DNA of 64,000 nt from JAKSSM01 sp045629065 (GTDB lineage Bacteria; Bacillota; Clostridia; Peptostreptococcales; Anaerovoracaceae): contig JAZQQK010000034.1 in NCBI GenBank assembly GCA_045629065.1, positions 62,001-126,000 on the forward strand. Reading direction: 5' to 3'. The number at the start of each line of letters is the position of its first letter. Position 1 is the stretch's first letter. The translations under genes and the position numbers were made by a program. Shown in pieces: positions 53,484 to 63,465 of this stretch. The notes below the pieces were generated by a model. The model was given only the letters and a program-made list of their open reading frames with translations, had not been told where the DNA came from and searched no databases.

Positions 53484-55511
53484 TTAGAATGTGAGTAATC
53501 CACCAATCTGAACAAAGAGTGGTGCAAATACTAATGATACAATTGTCATTAACTTGATTAAGATGTTGATTGAAGGACCAGAAGTGTCCTTGAATGGGTC
53601 ACCTACTGTATCTCCAATAACAGCAGCAGCGTGAGTTGCGGAACCCTTACCACCACCGAAGCCACCTTCTACGAACTTCTTAGCGTTATCCCAAGCACCA
53701 CCAGCGTTTGACATCATGATAGCCATGAGTACACCGGATGCAAGAGCACCACCGAGCATACCACCTAATGAAGCAGGTCCAAGAACGATGCCAACTAAAA
53801 GTGGAGCAACGATAGCCATAACACCAGGAACTACCATTTCGTGAATAGCAGCCTTTGTTGAGATATCTACGCACTTAGCGTAGTCAGGTTTTGAAGTGCC
53901 AGCCATGATTCCAGTATCTTCTCTAAATTGTCTACGAACTTCTTCGATCATCTTATTAGCTGATCTACCAACAGCATTCATAGTCATTGCGGAGAATAAG
54001 AATGGAAGCATTGCGCCGATGAATAAACCAATTACTACTAATGGGTTAAGCAAGTCAACACCTTGAAGAGTTAAGCCAGTAACTTCTGCATAGGATACGA
54101 ATAATGCTAATGCAGTAAGTGCAGCTGAACCAATAGCGAATCCCTTACCAATAGCTGCTGTTGTGTTACCAACGGAGTCTAATTGGTCAGTGATGTTTCT
54201 AACTTCTTCAGGGAGTTCGGACATTTCTGCGATACCACCAGCGTTATCAGAAACTGGACCATAAGCATCTACAGCAACTGTCATACCAGTTGTTGAAAGC
54301 ATACCTACAGCAGCAAGTGCGATACCATAGATTCCAGCAAATGCATAAGCTACATAAACAGCTACGCAGATGAAGAGGATTGGCCATAATGTTGACATCA
54401 TACCAACGCCTAAGCCGGAAATGATAGTAGTTGCAGCACCAGTTTGTGACTGGCTAGCGATTTCCTTTACATGCTTGTAATCAGCTGAAGTGTAGATTTC
54501 AGTAATCTTACCAATTAAGATACCGCAAACTAAACCAGCGATGATAGCCCAAGCATATGTTAAGCTTCCGAGGCAAACCTTGGAAAGAATAATTGTAGCG
54601 ATAATTACGAGTACGCCAGAGATGTAAGTACCAGCATTTAAAGCGTTAGCTGGGTTCTTGCCTTCCTTACCTCTTACGCAAAGGATACCAATGATTGAAG
54701 CAATGATACCTACAGCGGAAATTAAGAGTGGGAATAAAGCAGCAGTTGCTTCTGAGAATGTAGCATTTTCAGCAGCATTTGCAACAGCAACACCAGCAAG
54801 AGTAACTGCGGAGATGATTGAACCAACATATGACTCGAATAAGTCAGATCCCATACCAGCAACGTCGCCTACGTTGTCGCCTACGTTATCAGCGATAACT
54901 GCAGGGTTACGAGGGTCATCTTCTGGGATACCAGCTTCAACCTTACCAACGAGGTCTGCGCCTACGTCAGCAGCCTTAGTATAGATACCACCGCCTACAC
55001 GTCCGAATAATGCCATTGAAGAAGCACCGAATCCGAAACCTGTGATGCATTGAGTAACTGTAGCTAAGTCAAGAACACAGAGAACAACGCCTAATCCTAA
55101 AAGTCCTAAGCCAGATACGCAAAGTCCCATAACGGCACCTGATCTGAAAGCAACCTTTAAAGCCTTGTTCATACCGCCATCTTTAGCAGCTGCAGATGTT
55201 CTAACATTACCACGAGTAGCTACGTTCATTCCGAAGAATCCAGCGAGTACTGAAAGTAAAGCACCTACAACATAAAGAATGGAAGTTGTCCAGTCAATAC
55301 CAAAGCCAATTGCAAGAATCAATACAACGATTACGATTGCCATTGCCTTGTATTCTCTCTTTAAGAAAGCGAAAGCTCCTTCTCTAATGAATGAGGAGAT
55401 TTCTTTCATACGGTCGTTACCAGCATTTGACTTCTTAATCCATGAAGAAAGGCAGAATGCAACGATAAGACCAACTGCTGCGCAAATGGCAGCAATAAGT
55501 GCAAAGTTCAT
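53484..55511 (-). CDS. hppA: K+-dependent-type membrane pyrophosphatase
   Basis: This 675-residue integral membrane protein hydrolyses pyrophosphate and pumps H+ or Na+. It has about 16 membrane helices and the substrate-site motifs [12 protein letters not shown] and D-N-V-G-D-N-V-G-D. The residues [10 protein letters not shown] place alanine where K+-independent enzymes have lysine, indicating the K+-dependent subfamily, which includes Na+ pumps. The start is ATG at 55509-55511 with GGAGG upstream; a longer frame adds only five residues. It follows secG by 22 bases. Confidence 0.95.
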   Translation of the reverse strand: MNFALIAAICAAVGLIVAFCLSSWIKKSNAGNDRMKEISSFIREGAFAFLKREYKAMAIVIVVLILAIGFGIDWTTSILYVVGALLSVLAGFFGMNVATRGNVRTSAAAKDGGMNKALKVAFRSGAVMGLCVSGLGLLGLGVVLCVLDLATVTQCITGFGFGASSMALFGRVGGGIYTKAADVGADLVGKVEAGIPEDDPRNPAVIADNVGDNVGDVAGMGSDLFESYVGSIISAVTLAGVAVANAAENATFSEATAALFPLLISAVGIIASIIGILCVRGKEGKNPANALNAGTYISGVLVIIATIILSKVCLGSLTYAWAIIAGLVCGILIGKITEIYTSADYKHVKEIASQSQTGAATTIISGLGVGMMSTLWPILFICVAVYVAYAFAGIYGIALAAVGMLSTTGMTVAVDAYGPVSDNAGGIAEMSELPEEVRNITDQLDSVGNTTAAIGKGFAIGSAALTALALFVSYAEVTGLTLQGVDLLNPLVVIGLFIGAMLPFLFSAMTMNAVGRSANKMIEEVRRQFREDTGIMAGTSKPDYAKCVDISTKAAIHEMVVPGVMAIVAPLLVGIVLGPASLGGMLGGALASGVLMAIMMSNAGGAWDNAKKFVEGGFGGGKGSATHAAAVIGDTVGDPFKDTSGPSINILIKLMTIVSLVFAPLFVQIGGLLTF

Positions 55512-55533
55512 TAATAATACCTCCAAAAATTAA

Positions 55534-55767
55534 TTATTCAAATAAAGCGATAAGTACAAGGGAAAGAATAACGAAAATGATAGCTGCAATTGTAGTTACC
55601 TTTTCTAAGATTACATCGTAACCCTTGCTCTTTTTCTTACCGAATAATTGTTCAGCACCACCTGCGATGGAGCCGGATAAGCCAGCACTGTTACCAGATT
55701 GAAGCAAAACGCTTGCAATCAAGCAGAGGCTAGCTACTGCTAATAAAATCATTAAGAAAATTTTCAT
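55534..55767 (-). CDS. secG: Preprotein translocase subunit SecG
   Basis: The 77-residue protein has two membrane segments, the typical S-V-L-L-Q-S-G-N-S-A-G-L-S-G-S-I and G-G-A-E-Q-L-F-G-K-K-K loop, and the family length. SecG assists SecYE in export. AGGAGG precedes the ATG; a promoter lies just upstream. In Clostridia secG is often followed by rnr and smpB; here hppA follows instead. Confidence 0.95.
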   Translation of the reverse strand: MKIFLMILLAVASLCLIASVLLQSGNSAGLSGSIAGGAEQLFGKKKSKGYDVILEKVTTIAAIIFVILSLVLIALFE

Positions 55768-55797
55768 CTAATTACCTCCTAGTAATTTAACTAAGAC

Positions 55798-55826
55798 ATT
55801 TTAGCATAATGTATACAAGATTTCAA
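55798..55826 (-). promoter_or_regulatory. Promoter of secG-hppA
   Basis: TTGAAA (55821-55826) and TAAAAT (55798-55803) are 17 bases apart on the minus strand, ending two bases before the tpiA stop codon. Confidence 0.75.
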
Positions 55827-55827
55827 G

Positions 55828-56574
55828 TTAAAAGTTGATAATTTCTATAAAATTGGAAGCTTTTAGGCTAGCGCCACCTACTAAACAGCCGTCAATTTCT
55901 GGCATGTTCATAATTTCTGGTGCATTCTCTGGCTTTACGCTTCCTCCATATTGAATAACAACTCTATCAGCTACTGAATCATCATATAGTTTGATCAATG
56001 TCTTTCTAACTGCGCTGCACATCTCTAAAGCTTGCTCGGGACTTGCCGTTTTACCAGTACCAATAGCCCAGATAGGTTCATAAGCAATTACCAATTTTGA
56101 GACATCATCGCCACTAATGCCTTCGAGATCTTTTTCTAATTGACCAGATACAACTTTAACCTGATTATTCTCCTCTCTCTCGGTGAGATTTTCGCCAACA
56201 CATAAGATTGGAGTAATATCGGCTTTAAGCAAAGCTTTTAATTTAAGATTGACAGTTTCATCGGTTTCATTGAAATATTGTCGTCTTTCAGAGTGTCCAA
56301 CAATGCAATAATCCACGCCAATTTCTTTGAGCATAGGTACAGAAACTTCTCCGGTAAAAGCCCCCTCTTGTTCATAATGACAGTTTTGGGCGCCGACTCC
56401 TATGCCAGTTCCTTTGAATAAATCTACTAATGCCATAAGTTGAGGAAAAGGCGCACAAATAGCCGCCTTTACATCAGTATCTTTATATAGCTGTTTAAAT
56501 TCATCAGCAAATTGCTTTGCTTCAGCAATTGTCTTATACATTTTCCAATTGCCACAGATGAATGGATACTTCAT
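55828..56574 (-). CDS. tpiA: Triosephosphate isomerase
   Basis: The 248-residue TIM barrel has G-N-W-K-M near the N-terminus, the catalytic histidine in I-V-G-H-S-E-R-R and the catalytic glutamate in A-Y-E-P-I-W-A-I-G-T-G. AGGAGG precedes the ATG. It is the last gene of the glycolytic run; no hairpin terminator follows before the secG promoter. Confidence 0.97.
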   Translation of the reverse strand: MKYPFICGNWKMYKTIAEAKQFADEFKQLYKDTDVKAAICAPFPQLMALVDLFKGTGIGVGAQNCHYEQEGAFTGEVSVPMLKEIGVDYCIVGHSERRQYFNETDETVNLKLKALLKADITPILCVGENLTEREENNQVKVVSGQLEKDLEGISGDDVSKLVIAYEPIWAIGTGKTASPEQALEMCSAVRKTLIKLYDDSVADRVVIQYGGSVKPENAPEIMNMPEIDGCLVGGASLKASNFIEIINF

Positions 56575-56589
56575 ATTTCCTCCTAAAAA

Positions 56590-57600
56590 TTAGATAAACT
56601 TTTTGAGATATTTTAAAGTTCTAATTAGCTGTGAAGTATAGCTGTTTTCATTATCATACCATGCAACTACTCTAACTTCGAAGATGTGAGTACCGCACTG
56701 CTGTGCAAGTGTTTGTGTTGCATCGAATAATGAACCATATTCCATGCCGATAACATCAGAAGATACAATTTCTTCTTCTGTGTAACCGAAGGATTCATCA
56801 GCAGCTTTACGCATTGCTTCATTGATACCTTCTACAGAAACAGTATCAGTCATATCCTTTAAAGTAGCATCGAGAATTGTGATTGAACCAGAAGCAACTG
56901 GAACACGTTGAGCGGAACCTATGAGCTTTCCAGCCAATTCAGGAATTACAAGTCCTATTGCTTTTGCAGCTCCTGTCGAGTTAGGAACGATATTGATGGC
57001 ACCAGCTCTAGCACGTCTTAAGTCACCTTTTTTGTGAGGTCCGTCGAGTATCATTTGATCGCCCGTATAAGCGTGAATTGTAGTCATGAAGCCAGTTCTT
57101 AATTCTCTATAATCAGCTAATGCTTTAGCCATAGGTGCTAAGCAGTTAGTTGTGCAGGAAGCGCCTGAGATAATGTTATCGTCTTTTGTTAATGTCTTTT
57201 CATTAACACCATAAACAATTGTAGGAAGGTCATTTCCTGCAGGAGCAGAGATTAGAACCTTTTTAGCGCCAGCATCGATATGAGCTTGAGATTTTGCCTT
57301 TGAAGTGTAGAAACCAGTACATTCAAGAACTACATCAACATCTAATTCTTTCCAAGGTAAATTCTTGGCATCAGCTTCTTTATAAATAGTAATCTTTCTG
57401 CCATCTACAGTGATACTGTTTTCATCATAAGTAATATCGTGTTTATATCTGCCCTGAACACTATCATATTTAAGTAAGTGTGCGAGCATTTTTGGCTCAG
57501 TCAAGTCGTTGATTGCAACAAGTTCCATGTCTTTGTCTTCAAAGATTTGTCTAAATGCAAGTCTACCGATTCTACCAAATCCATTAATAGCAACTTTCAT
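56590..57600 (-). CDS. gap: Glyceraldehyde-3-phosphate dehydrogenase, NAD type
   Basis: The 336-residue enzyme has the Rossmann start [10 protein letters not shown], the active-site [10 protein letters not shown] with the catalytic cysteine near residue 150, and complete catalytic domain. Asp32 (A-I-N-D-L) is the residue that binds the adenosine ribose of NAD and disfavours NADP. It lies between pgk and tpiA, suggesting the catabolic glycolytic role. Confidence 0.95.
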   Translation of the reverse strand: MKVAINGFGRIGRLAFRQIFEDKDMELVAINDLTEPKMLAHLLKYDSVQGRYKHDITYDENSITVDGRKITIYKEADAKNLPWKELDVDVVLECTGFYTSKAKSQAHIDAGAKKVLISAPAGNDLPTIVYGVNEKTLTKDDNIISGASCTTNCLAPMAKALADYRELRTGFMTTIHAYTGDQMILDGPHKKGDLRRARAGAINIVPNSTGAAKAIGLVIPELAGKLIGSAQRVPVASGSITILDATLKDMTDTVSVEGINEAMRKAADESFGYTEEEIVSSDVIGMEYGSLFDATQTLAQQCGTHIFEVRVVAWYDNENSYTSQLIRTLKYLKKFI

Positions 57601-57609
57601 ATTAACCTC

Positions 57610-58794
57610 CTATTTATCCATTATTACTTTAACACCTGGAAGAACTTTTCCTTCAAGAAATTCTAAGGAAGCTCCGCCACCTGTTGAAATATGTGTCATT
57701 TTATCAGCTAATTTAAATTGCTCTACCGCTGCTGCTGAATCGCCACCTCCAATTACTGTGACAGCATCAACATTAGCCATAGCACAAGCTATGCTACGAG
57801 TTCCGTTTTCAAAATTAGGCATTTCAAAAACTCCCATAGGACCATTCCAAACAATAGTCTTAGCATTTTTTATTACATCTGTATAAAGTTCGATTGTTTT
57901 AGGACCGATATCTAATGCCATCTTATCTTTAGGCATGTTTTCAGTTAGATAAGTTCCAAACTCAGTGTCATTTTTAAAATCTTTAGCACAAACACTGTCG
58001 AGAGGTAAATATAGTTTTACCCCCTTCTCTTTTGCCTTTTCGATGAGAGATTTTGCAAGATCGAGTGAGGCTTCATCAAGAATGGATGCGCCAGTTTCAT
58101 ATCCTTGAGCTTTAAGGAAAGTATAAGCCATTCCTCCACCAATAATTAGCCCGTCGACCTTTTCAAGAAGATTTGTAATTACTGGAATCTTGTCGGCCAC
58201 CTTAGCACCTCCGAGTATAGCCACAAATGGTCTAACCGGATTTTCAACAGCTTCACCTAAAAATTTTACTTCCTTCTCTATCAAGAAGCCCGATACGCAA
58301 GGAAGGTAATCTGCAATCCCAGCTGTAGAAGCATGTGCTCTATGGGCTGTACCAAAAGCATCATTTACAAAAATATCTCCAAGATCGGCTAATTCTTTAG
58401 CAAATTCTGGTTCATTCTTAGTCTCTTCTTTTCTATATCTGACATTTTCAAGAAGCATTACATCTCCATCGTTCAATGAAGCTGCAGCCTCTTTAACTTT
58501 ATCGCAAACAACCTTATCACAAGGAATGAATACAACATCCTTTCCTAAAAGTTTTTCTAAACGCTTAGCAACAGGTACCAATGAATATTCTGGCTTTGGT
58601 TCACCTTCAGGTCTTCCTAAATGTGACATTAAGATAACCTTAGCACCGTTTTCGATAAGATAGTTTATTGTCGGTAAAGCACTCACGATTCGGATGTCAT
58701 CAGTAATATTGCCATCTTTGAGCGGAACATTAAAGTCGCATCTAACTAAAACGCGTTTGCCTTTTACATCAATGTCTTTAACCGTTTTTTTCAT
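57610..58794 (-). CDS. pgk: Phosphoglycerate kinase
   Basis: The 394-residue kinase has R-C-D-F-N-V-P-L near the start, H-L-G-R-P, the [11 protein letters not shown] segment and the nucleotide loop G-G-G-D-S-A-A-A. Its ATG overlaps the stop of the upstream GAPDH gene by one base. It is flanked on both sides by GAPDH genes. Confidence 0.97.
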   Translation of the reverse strand: MKKTVKDIDVKGKRVLVRCDFNVPLKDGNITDDIRIVSALPTINYLIENGAKVILMSHLGRPEGEPKPEYSLVPVAKRLEKLLGKDVVFIPCDKVVCDKVKEAAASLNDGDVMLLENVRYRKEETKNEPEFAKELADLGDIFVNDAFGTAHRAHASTAGIADYLPCVSGFLIEKEVKFLGEAVENPVRPFVAILGGAKVADKIPVITNLLEKVDGLIIGGGMAYTFLKAQGYETGASILDEASLDLAKSLIEKAKEKGVKLYLPLDSVCAKDFKNDTEFGTYLTENMPKDKMALDIGPKTIELYTDVIKNAKTIVWNGPMGVFEMPNFENGTRSIACAMANVDAVTVIGGGDSAAAVEQFKLADKMTHISTGGGASLEFLEGKVLPGVKVIMDK

Positions 58795-59810
58795 TATTTT
58801 TCATCTACCTTTGCCATGTATTTAAGCATGTTGAGTAAGTTTGAGGAGTAACCGAATTCATTGTCATAATAAGCTACAAGCTTAAAGAAATGATCATTTA
58901 ATTCGATTGTTTGTCTTGAGTCAAAGATTGAAGGATGAGGATCTTGAATAAAGTCGCCTGATACAACTTCATCATCTACGAATTCAAGGACACCTTTTAA
59001 ATAAGTTTCTGAAGCTTCTTTAATCTTTTGTCTCAATTCAGGACCACTTGTAGGATTTTCTAAAACAACATTGACATCGATTACAGAAACATCTGCAGTA
59101 GGAACTCTATATGAGATACCTGTCATCTTGCCCAGCAATGAAGGAATAACTAAACCTACAGCTTTTGCTGCGCCAGTAGTTGAAGGGATTACATTACCGA
59201 ATACTGATCGACCAGTTCTCCAATCCTTTAATGACTTAGCATCTACAACCTTTTGCTTAGCAGTTGCTGCGTGAATTGTGGACATGAGTCCTTCCTTGAT
59301 TCCATAGTTGTCTTCGATAACCTTCATAAGAGGTGCTAGACAGTTTGTAGTACAAGAAGCGTTTGAAACAACCGCCATATCTGATCTATATCCACTTTCA
59401 TTTACGCCATAAACAAATGTTGGTGTATCTGTGTCTTTAGCAGGTGCAGAAATAATAACGTGCTTTGCACCAGCTTTGATGTGATCCATTGCCTTTTCTG
59501 TAGTTACATAGGCACCTGTACAATCAATTACATAATCTACGCCAGCTTCTTTCCAAGGGATTTGTAAAGCATCAGATTCTGAATATACTTTTACATGTTT
59601 ACCATCAAGGAATAAACCATCAGCATCATGGTCTAAGCTCTTTGGAAATCTTCCAAAAGTCGAGTCATACTTTAACATATAAACCATGTACTCTAAATCT
59701 GCATTTCTAAGATTGATTGCTCTGATTTCGATTTCAGGCATGTCCATGCAAGCACGGATGATTACTCTACCAATTCTACCAAAACCATTAATTCCTACTC
59801 TAATAGCCAT
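58794..59810 (-). CDS. Second glyceraldehyde-3-phosphate dehydrogenase with altered cofactor site
   Basis: The 338-residue protein has [11 protein letters not shown] and the active site [11 protein letters not shown], so catalysis should be intact. At the cofactor position it reads I-N-L34-R35-N-A-D instead of N-D-L: the NAD-selecting aspartate is replaced by Leu with Arg beside it. This suggests tolerance of or preference for NADP, but that is an inference. It is clearly a separate lineage from the other copy, not a recent duplicate. GAGGAGG precedes the ATG. It follows rpoN with a 52-base gap lacking a clear promoter or terminator. Confidence 0.93.
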   Translation of the reverse strand: MAIRVGINGFGRIGRVIIRACMDMPEIEIRAINLRNADLEYMVYMLKYDSTFGRFPKSLDHDADGLFLDGKHVKVYSESDALQIPWKEAGVDYVIDCTGAYVTTEKAMDHIKAGAKHVIISAPAKDTDTPTFVYGVNESGYRSDMAVVSNASCTTNCLAPLMKVIEDNYGIKEGLMSTIHAATAKQKVVDAKSLKDWRTGRSVFGNVIPSTTGAAKAVGLVIPSLLGKMTGISYRVPTADVSVIDVNVVLENPTSGPELRQKIKEASETYLKGVLEFVDDEVVSGDFIQDPHPSIFDSRQTIELNDHFFKLVAYYDNEFGYSSNLLNMLKYMAKVDEK

Positions 59811-59862
59811 TTTTTCCTCCTCAACATGACAATTATTTGTTTTATAGGTTTTAACCTTAATA

Positions 59863-61278
59863 TTACAATCTACGTCTCTTTGACGAAGATAAAATATTCA
59901 TACTTTCTCTATACTTAGCAACTGTACGCCTGGAAATTTCAATATTTTTTTCTCCTAAAAGTTGCTCGATATCTTGATCGCTATATGGATGCTTTGGATT
60001 TTCTTGCGAAATTATCTCCTTTATTAGTTCTTTAATACTGTTAGAAGAAATACCATCTCCATCAGTATTAGTTACACCGCTAGAGAAGAAATACTTTAAC
60101 TCATAAACTCCTCTAGGCGTTTCTACATATTTGCCGCTAATAGAACGGCTAACTGTGGATTCGTGAATGCCGAGTTCGTCGGCAACTTGCTTCATCGTAA
60201 GCGTCTTTAAATACTTGTTTCCATAATTAAAGAAATCAAGCTGACATTTAACTATACAATTTACAACTTTTTGAATGGTTTGTTTGCGCTGTTCGATGCA
60301 CTTGATCAACCACTGCGCAGAATCGTACTTGTTGTTAATATATTTTGCTACATCGGGTTCCTGAGATGAATCTTTAGCCATATCTTTGTAATAATCAGAT
60401 ATTACTAGTTTTGGCAAATATGATTCATTAGATGAAATTTGATATGAATCGCCAACTTTTTCAATAATCACATCTGGAATAATATATTTTACCGTATCTT
60501 CACTAGCAAAGCTCTTGCCTGGCTTTGGGTCAAGTGTCTTGATTAAATCGCGAAGCATCTGAACTTGATTCAAAGTCAGCCCTGTACTCTTTGCTACGAA
60601 TTGTAGTTTGTTATCAGCAATATCTTTTAAGTGGTGCAAAATAACATATTCTACAGAGTCTTCTAATAAACCTTTAGCAGCAAGCTGAATTATTAAGCAT
60701 TCTTCGAGGCTTCTAGCACCGACACCGATAGGCTCAAATGTCTGGATAGTGTCTAAAACTTTACCAGCAACTTCCGCATCTACATCAAATATCTTTGCAA
60801 TGTCTTTTATCTTGAGGCTTAAATAGCCATTATCATCAAGGGCCTCAATAATATATCTTCCAATTTTCTTCTCAACGCCTTCAAGGCTTGAAAATGTAAG
60901 CTGTAACAGTAAATTATCTTCGAGCGTTTCCGACTTAGTTGCAAAATCTTCAAAACTAGTTTTATCATCTTCCTTTGAATACTGCCATTGTTTATAACTA
61001 ATGTCGTCATAGTCAGCATCTTTTACTTTTTCGATAAACTCGGCATCTTCTTCGCAGGAAGTTTCAGTCTCATTCTCACCTTTTTCACTTTTCACAAGAG
61101 AGTCTATGTTTTTCGAACTTTCATCAATATCAAGAACAGGGTTTTCCAATATTTCTTTTTGAACATAGTCAGTCAGTTCTTGAGAATTATATTGTAAAAT
61201 CCTTATTGCCTGAATTAGTTCAGGTGTCATAGTCAGTTTTTGTGTCTGTTCAAGTGTCAGATCATAACTGAGTTTCAT
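59863..61278 (-). CDS. rpoN: RNA polymerase sigma-54 factor
   Basis: The 471-residue protein has the glutamine-containing region I (L-E-Q-T-Q-K-L-T-M-T-P-E-L-I-Q-A-I-R-I-L), an acidic region II (about 60-100), the core-binding domain, an HTH (about 355-380, M-K-Q-V-A-D-E-L-G-I-H-E-S-T-V-S-R) and a C-terminal RpoN box R-R-T-V-A-K-Y-R-E. The box binds the -24 element. It lies upstream of the glycolytic genes where many Clostridia have rpoN followed by cggR; cggR is absent. No enhancer-binding protein is in the window. Confidence 0.95.
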   Translation of the reverse strand: MKLSYDLTLEQTQKLTMTPELIQAIRILQYNSQELTDYVQKEILENPVLDIDESSKNIDSLVKSEKGENETETSCEEDAEFIEKVKDADYDDISYKQWQYSKEDDKTSFEDFATKSETLEDNLLLQLTFSSLEGVEKKIGRYIIEALDDNGYLSLKIKDIAKIFDVDAEVAGKVLDTIQTFEPIGVGARSLEECLIIQLAAKGLLEDSVEYVILHHLKDIADNKLQFVAKSTGLTLNQVQMLRDLIKTLDPKPGKSFASEDTVKYIIPDVIIEKVGDSYQISSNESYLPKLVISDYYKDMAKDSSQEPDVAKYINNKYDSAQWLIKCIEQRKQTIQKVVNCIVKCQLDFFNYGNKYLKTLTMKQVADELGIHESTVSRSISGKYVETPRGVYELKYFFSSGVTNTDGDGISSNSIKELIKEIISQENPKHPYSDQDIEQLLGEKNIEISRRTVAKYRESMNILSSSKRRRL

Positions 61279-61316
61279 GATAAGTCCTCAAATAAAGATA
61301 TATAACATATGCAATT

Positions 61317-61345
61317 ATTATACCAAAATCACTATTCTATTTCAA
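61317..61345 (-). promoter_or_regulatory. Promoter of rpoN and possibly the glycolytic genes
   Basis: TTGAAA (61340-61345) and TATAAT (61317-61322) are 17 bases apart on the minus strand. The -35 and part of the spacer lie in the last codons of trmL. Confidence 0.7.
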
Positions 61346-61822
61346 GCCAGGAAAACCTAATTGTCTAAGAGCTTCAAACAAAATTATGTTAGCAGAATTT
61401 GCTAAATTAAAAGATCTCAAACGAGTGTTAGCAGACATAGGAATTCTGATGGCATGGCTAGAGTGCGCAGCAATAAAAGGTTTTGGTAAGCCACGAGTTT
61501 CTCTACCAAAAAGAAGCATGTCTTCATCTTGATATTGAACGTCTGTATAATATTGTCCGCCTTTAGTTGTAGCAAGGAAAAGTCTATGAGGTTCTGTACC
61601 GTCTGGACCATATTTCGCCATAAAATCATCTAGGCTTTCATGAACTTCAACTTTAACATATTCCCAATAATCTAAACCTGCACGTTTAAGTGCCTTATCG
61701 TCGATATCGAAGCCGAGAGGCTTTACTAAATGAAGCACGGAATCTGTAGCCGCGCATGTTCTTGCAATATTACCAGTGTTAGGTGGAATCTCGGGTTCCA
61801 CAAAAACGACATGTAATGCCAT
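61337..61822 (-). CDS. trmL: tRNA (cytidine/uridine-2'-O-)-methyltransferase TrmL
   Basis: The SPOUT methyltransferase TrmL methylates the 2'-O of tRNA position 34. From the ATG at 61820-61822 (GGAGG five bases upstream) the protein has 161 residues and starts A-L-H-V-V-F-V-E-P-E-I-P-P-N-T-G-N. The knot motifs F-G-R-E-T-R-G-L-P and I-R-I-P-M-S-A-N-T-R-L-R-S-F-N-L are present. An in-frame TTG 12 bases upstream would coincide with the ribosome site and is rejected. Confidence 0.94.
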   Translation of the reverse strand: MALHVVFVEPEIPPNTGNIARTCAATDSVLHLVKPLGFDIDDKALKRAGLDYWEYVKVEVHESLDDFMAKYGPDGTEPHRLFLATTKGGQYYTDVQYQDEDMLLFGRETRGLPKPFIAAHSSHAIRIPMSANTRLRSFNLANSANIILFEALRQLGFPGLK

Positions 61823-61834
61823 AATATCCTCCAA

Positions 61835-61866
61835 TTACAAAAGCACATGAGTTGCCCCATGTGCTA
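61835..61866 (-). terminator. Terminator of the SEC-C gene
   Basis: On the minus strand an 8-bp stem (arms 61858-61865 and 61842-61849) with an 8-base loop is followed by TTTTG. It lies between the SEC-C gene and trmL; the T-run is short. Confidence 0.65.
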
Positions 61867-61870
61867 ATTT

Positions 61871-62371
61871 TTATTTGTTTGCGCCGCAGCACTTCTTATA
61901 CTTTTTGCCTGAACCACATGGGCAAGGATCGTTTCTGCCTGGTTCCTTTTCCACGTGAACAATCTTAGAACGCTTATATTGTTTAACCAATGAAACGAGT
62001 TTATCTTCATCATAAACATTAGTCCACTGAGGTAAAGTGTAAAGATAATCAGCTTCCGCTTTCATCATATTAATGAAAAGTTTCTCGAAGTCGATGTCGA
62101 AGTCGAGTTCAGTATCTTCTTTTACTTTTTCAAGGTCTTTTTCTTTAACTAATGATGAATTAATTCCATCCATAAAGCCCATGAAAATAACAGGATCAGC
62201 TTCGAATTCTTTTACTATATCTTCGTACTTTCCTTTAAGATGTTCAGGATATATCGTCAAAATCTTTTCGTAGATTTTCTTTTCCGTACCAGCGTATTCT
62301 TTCCAGAATCCTTCAAAAGTATCGTCAGTTTGACCTTTCATAAGGTCGTTCCATTGTGCGTATAAACTCAT
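61871..62371 (-). CDS. SEC-C motif protein
   Basis: The 166-residue protein ends with the zinc-binding SEC-C motif [18 protein letters not shown]. The preceding 140 residues are acidic and mainly helical and I do not recognise them. SEC-C tails bind ribosomes or SecB in SecA, and also occur on many uncharacterised proteins. It starts two bases after the queA stop, in the place normally taken by tgt. Confidence 0.8.
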   Translation of the reverse strand: MSLYAQWNDLMKGQTDDTFEGFWKEYAGTEKKIYEKILTIYPEHLKGKYEDIVKEFEADPVIFMGFMDGINSSLVKEKDLEKVKEDTELDFDIDFEKLFINMMKAEADYLYTLPQWTNVYDEDKLVSLVKQYKRSKIVHVEKEPGRNDPCPCGSGKKYKKCCGANK

Positions 62372-62373
62372 TA

Positions 62374-63465
62374 TTATTCCTTTCTTTTATCTGTATAGAA
62401 GAAGCAAGCATCGCCGTAGCTAAAGAATTTGTATCTTTCTCTCACTGCTTCATTATAAACTCTTAAGATATCTTCTCTATTATACAATGCCGAAACTAAC
62501 ATTAAAAGTGTTGATTTTGGTAAGTGGAAGTTTGTAATTAGTGAATCAACGATTTTATACTGATAGCCGGGATATATAAAAATTCCTGTAGAATCGTGTT
62601 GTGCTTTGACAAGATATTTACCAAGTTTTTCATCAAAGTATGTTGATGATTCAAGCGTCCTGCATGAAGTAGTTCCGACAGAAACAATTCTACCACCTGC
62701 TTTTATCGTCTCATTAATGCTATCAGCGACTTCTTCAGTAACTGTATACTCTTCAAAATGCATGTGGTGGTCTTCTACTTTCTCGACCTTTACAGGCCTA
62801 AAAGTTCCGATACCTACATGGAGTGTTACATATTCTATCTTAACGCCTTTAGCTTTAATCTGCTCTAAAAGTTCTTTAGTGAAATGCAATCCTGCGGTAG
62901 GAGCTGCGACAGATCCTTCTTCTCTAGCATAAACCGTCTGATATCTATCCTTATCTTCTTTATTGTTAGGACGAGCAATATAAGGTGGTAACGGCATTTG
63001 TCCTAAGTCCTCAAGAAGTTCCATAAAAATGCCTTCGTATCTAAACTCAACTAGTCGTGTTCCGTCTTCACCATAGTCGGTAATCGTAGCCTTTAGTAAT
63101 GGTTTATCAGGATATGGAGATTCTGGGGTTCCTGAAAAGCAAACAGTATCGCCAACCTTTAATCTTCTACCTGGTCTAACCATAGTTTCCCAGCAGTCTT
63201 GATACAATCTTCTAATAAGTAAAAACTCTATCTGAGCGCCAGTTCCCTCTTTAATGCCAAAAAGCCTAGCAGGAATTACCTTAGAATCGTTCAAAACAAG
63301 GCAATCTGTAGGCTTTAAGTATTCTAAAATATTATAAAAATATTTATGCTCAATCTCACCGTTATCCATATTAACAGCAAGAAGTCTGCACTCATCACGC
63401 TTTTCGGATGGTGATTGAGCTATTAATTCCTCTGGTAATTCATAATCGAAATCATTAATATACAT
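62374..63465 (-). CDS. queA: S-adenosylmethionine:tRNA ribosyltransferase-isomerase
   Basis: QueA builds epoxyqueuosine on tRNA position 34. The 363-residue protein starts [13 protein letters not shown] and contains the T-A-G-L-H-F-T and H-V-G-I-G-T-F-x-P-V motifs, plus the terminal N-F-H-L-P-K-S-T-L segment. Its ATG overlaps the ruvB stop by one base, the usual ruvB-queA arrangement. Confidence 0.96.
   Translation of the reverse strand: MYINDFDYELPEELIAQSPSEKRDECRLLAVNMDNGEIEHKYFYNILEYLKPTDCLVLNDSKVIPARLFGIKEGTGAQIEFLLIRRLYQDCWETMVRPGRRLKVGDTVCFSGTPESPYPDKPLLKATITDYGEDGTRLVEFRYEGIFMELLEDLGQMPLPPYIARPNNKEDKDRYQTVYAREEGSVAAPTAGLHFTKELLEQIKAKGVKIEYVTLHVGIGTFRPVKVEKVEDHHMHFEEYTVTEEVADSINETIKAGGRIVSVGTTSCRTLESSTYFDEKLGKYLVKAQHDSTGIFIYPGYQYKIVDSLITNFHLPKSTLLMLVSALYNREDILRVYNEAVRERYKFFSYGDACFFYTDKRKE

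Noticed and set aside
59820..59860. AGGTT/AACCT inverted repeat upstream of the second GAPDH gene as a CggR-like operator
   Set aside because: Arms are only five bases and no repressor gene is present nearby; too short to call.
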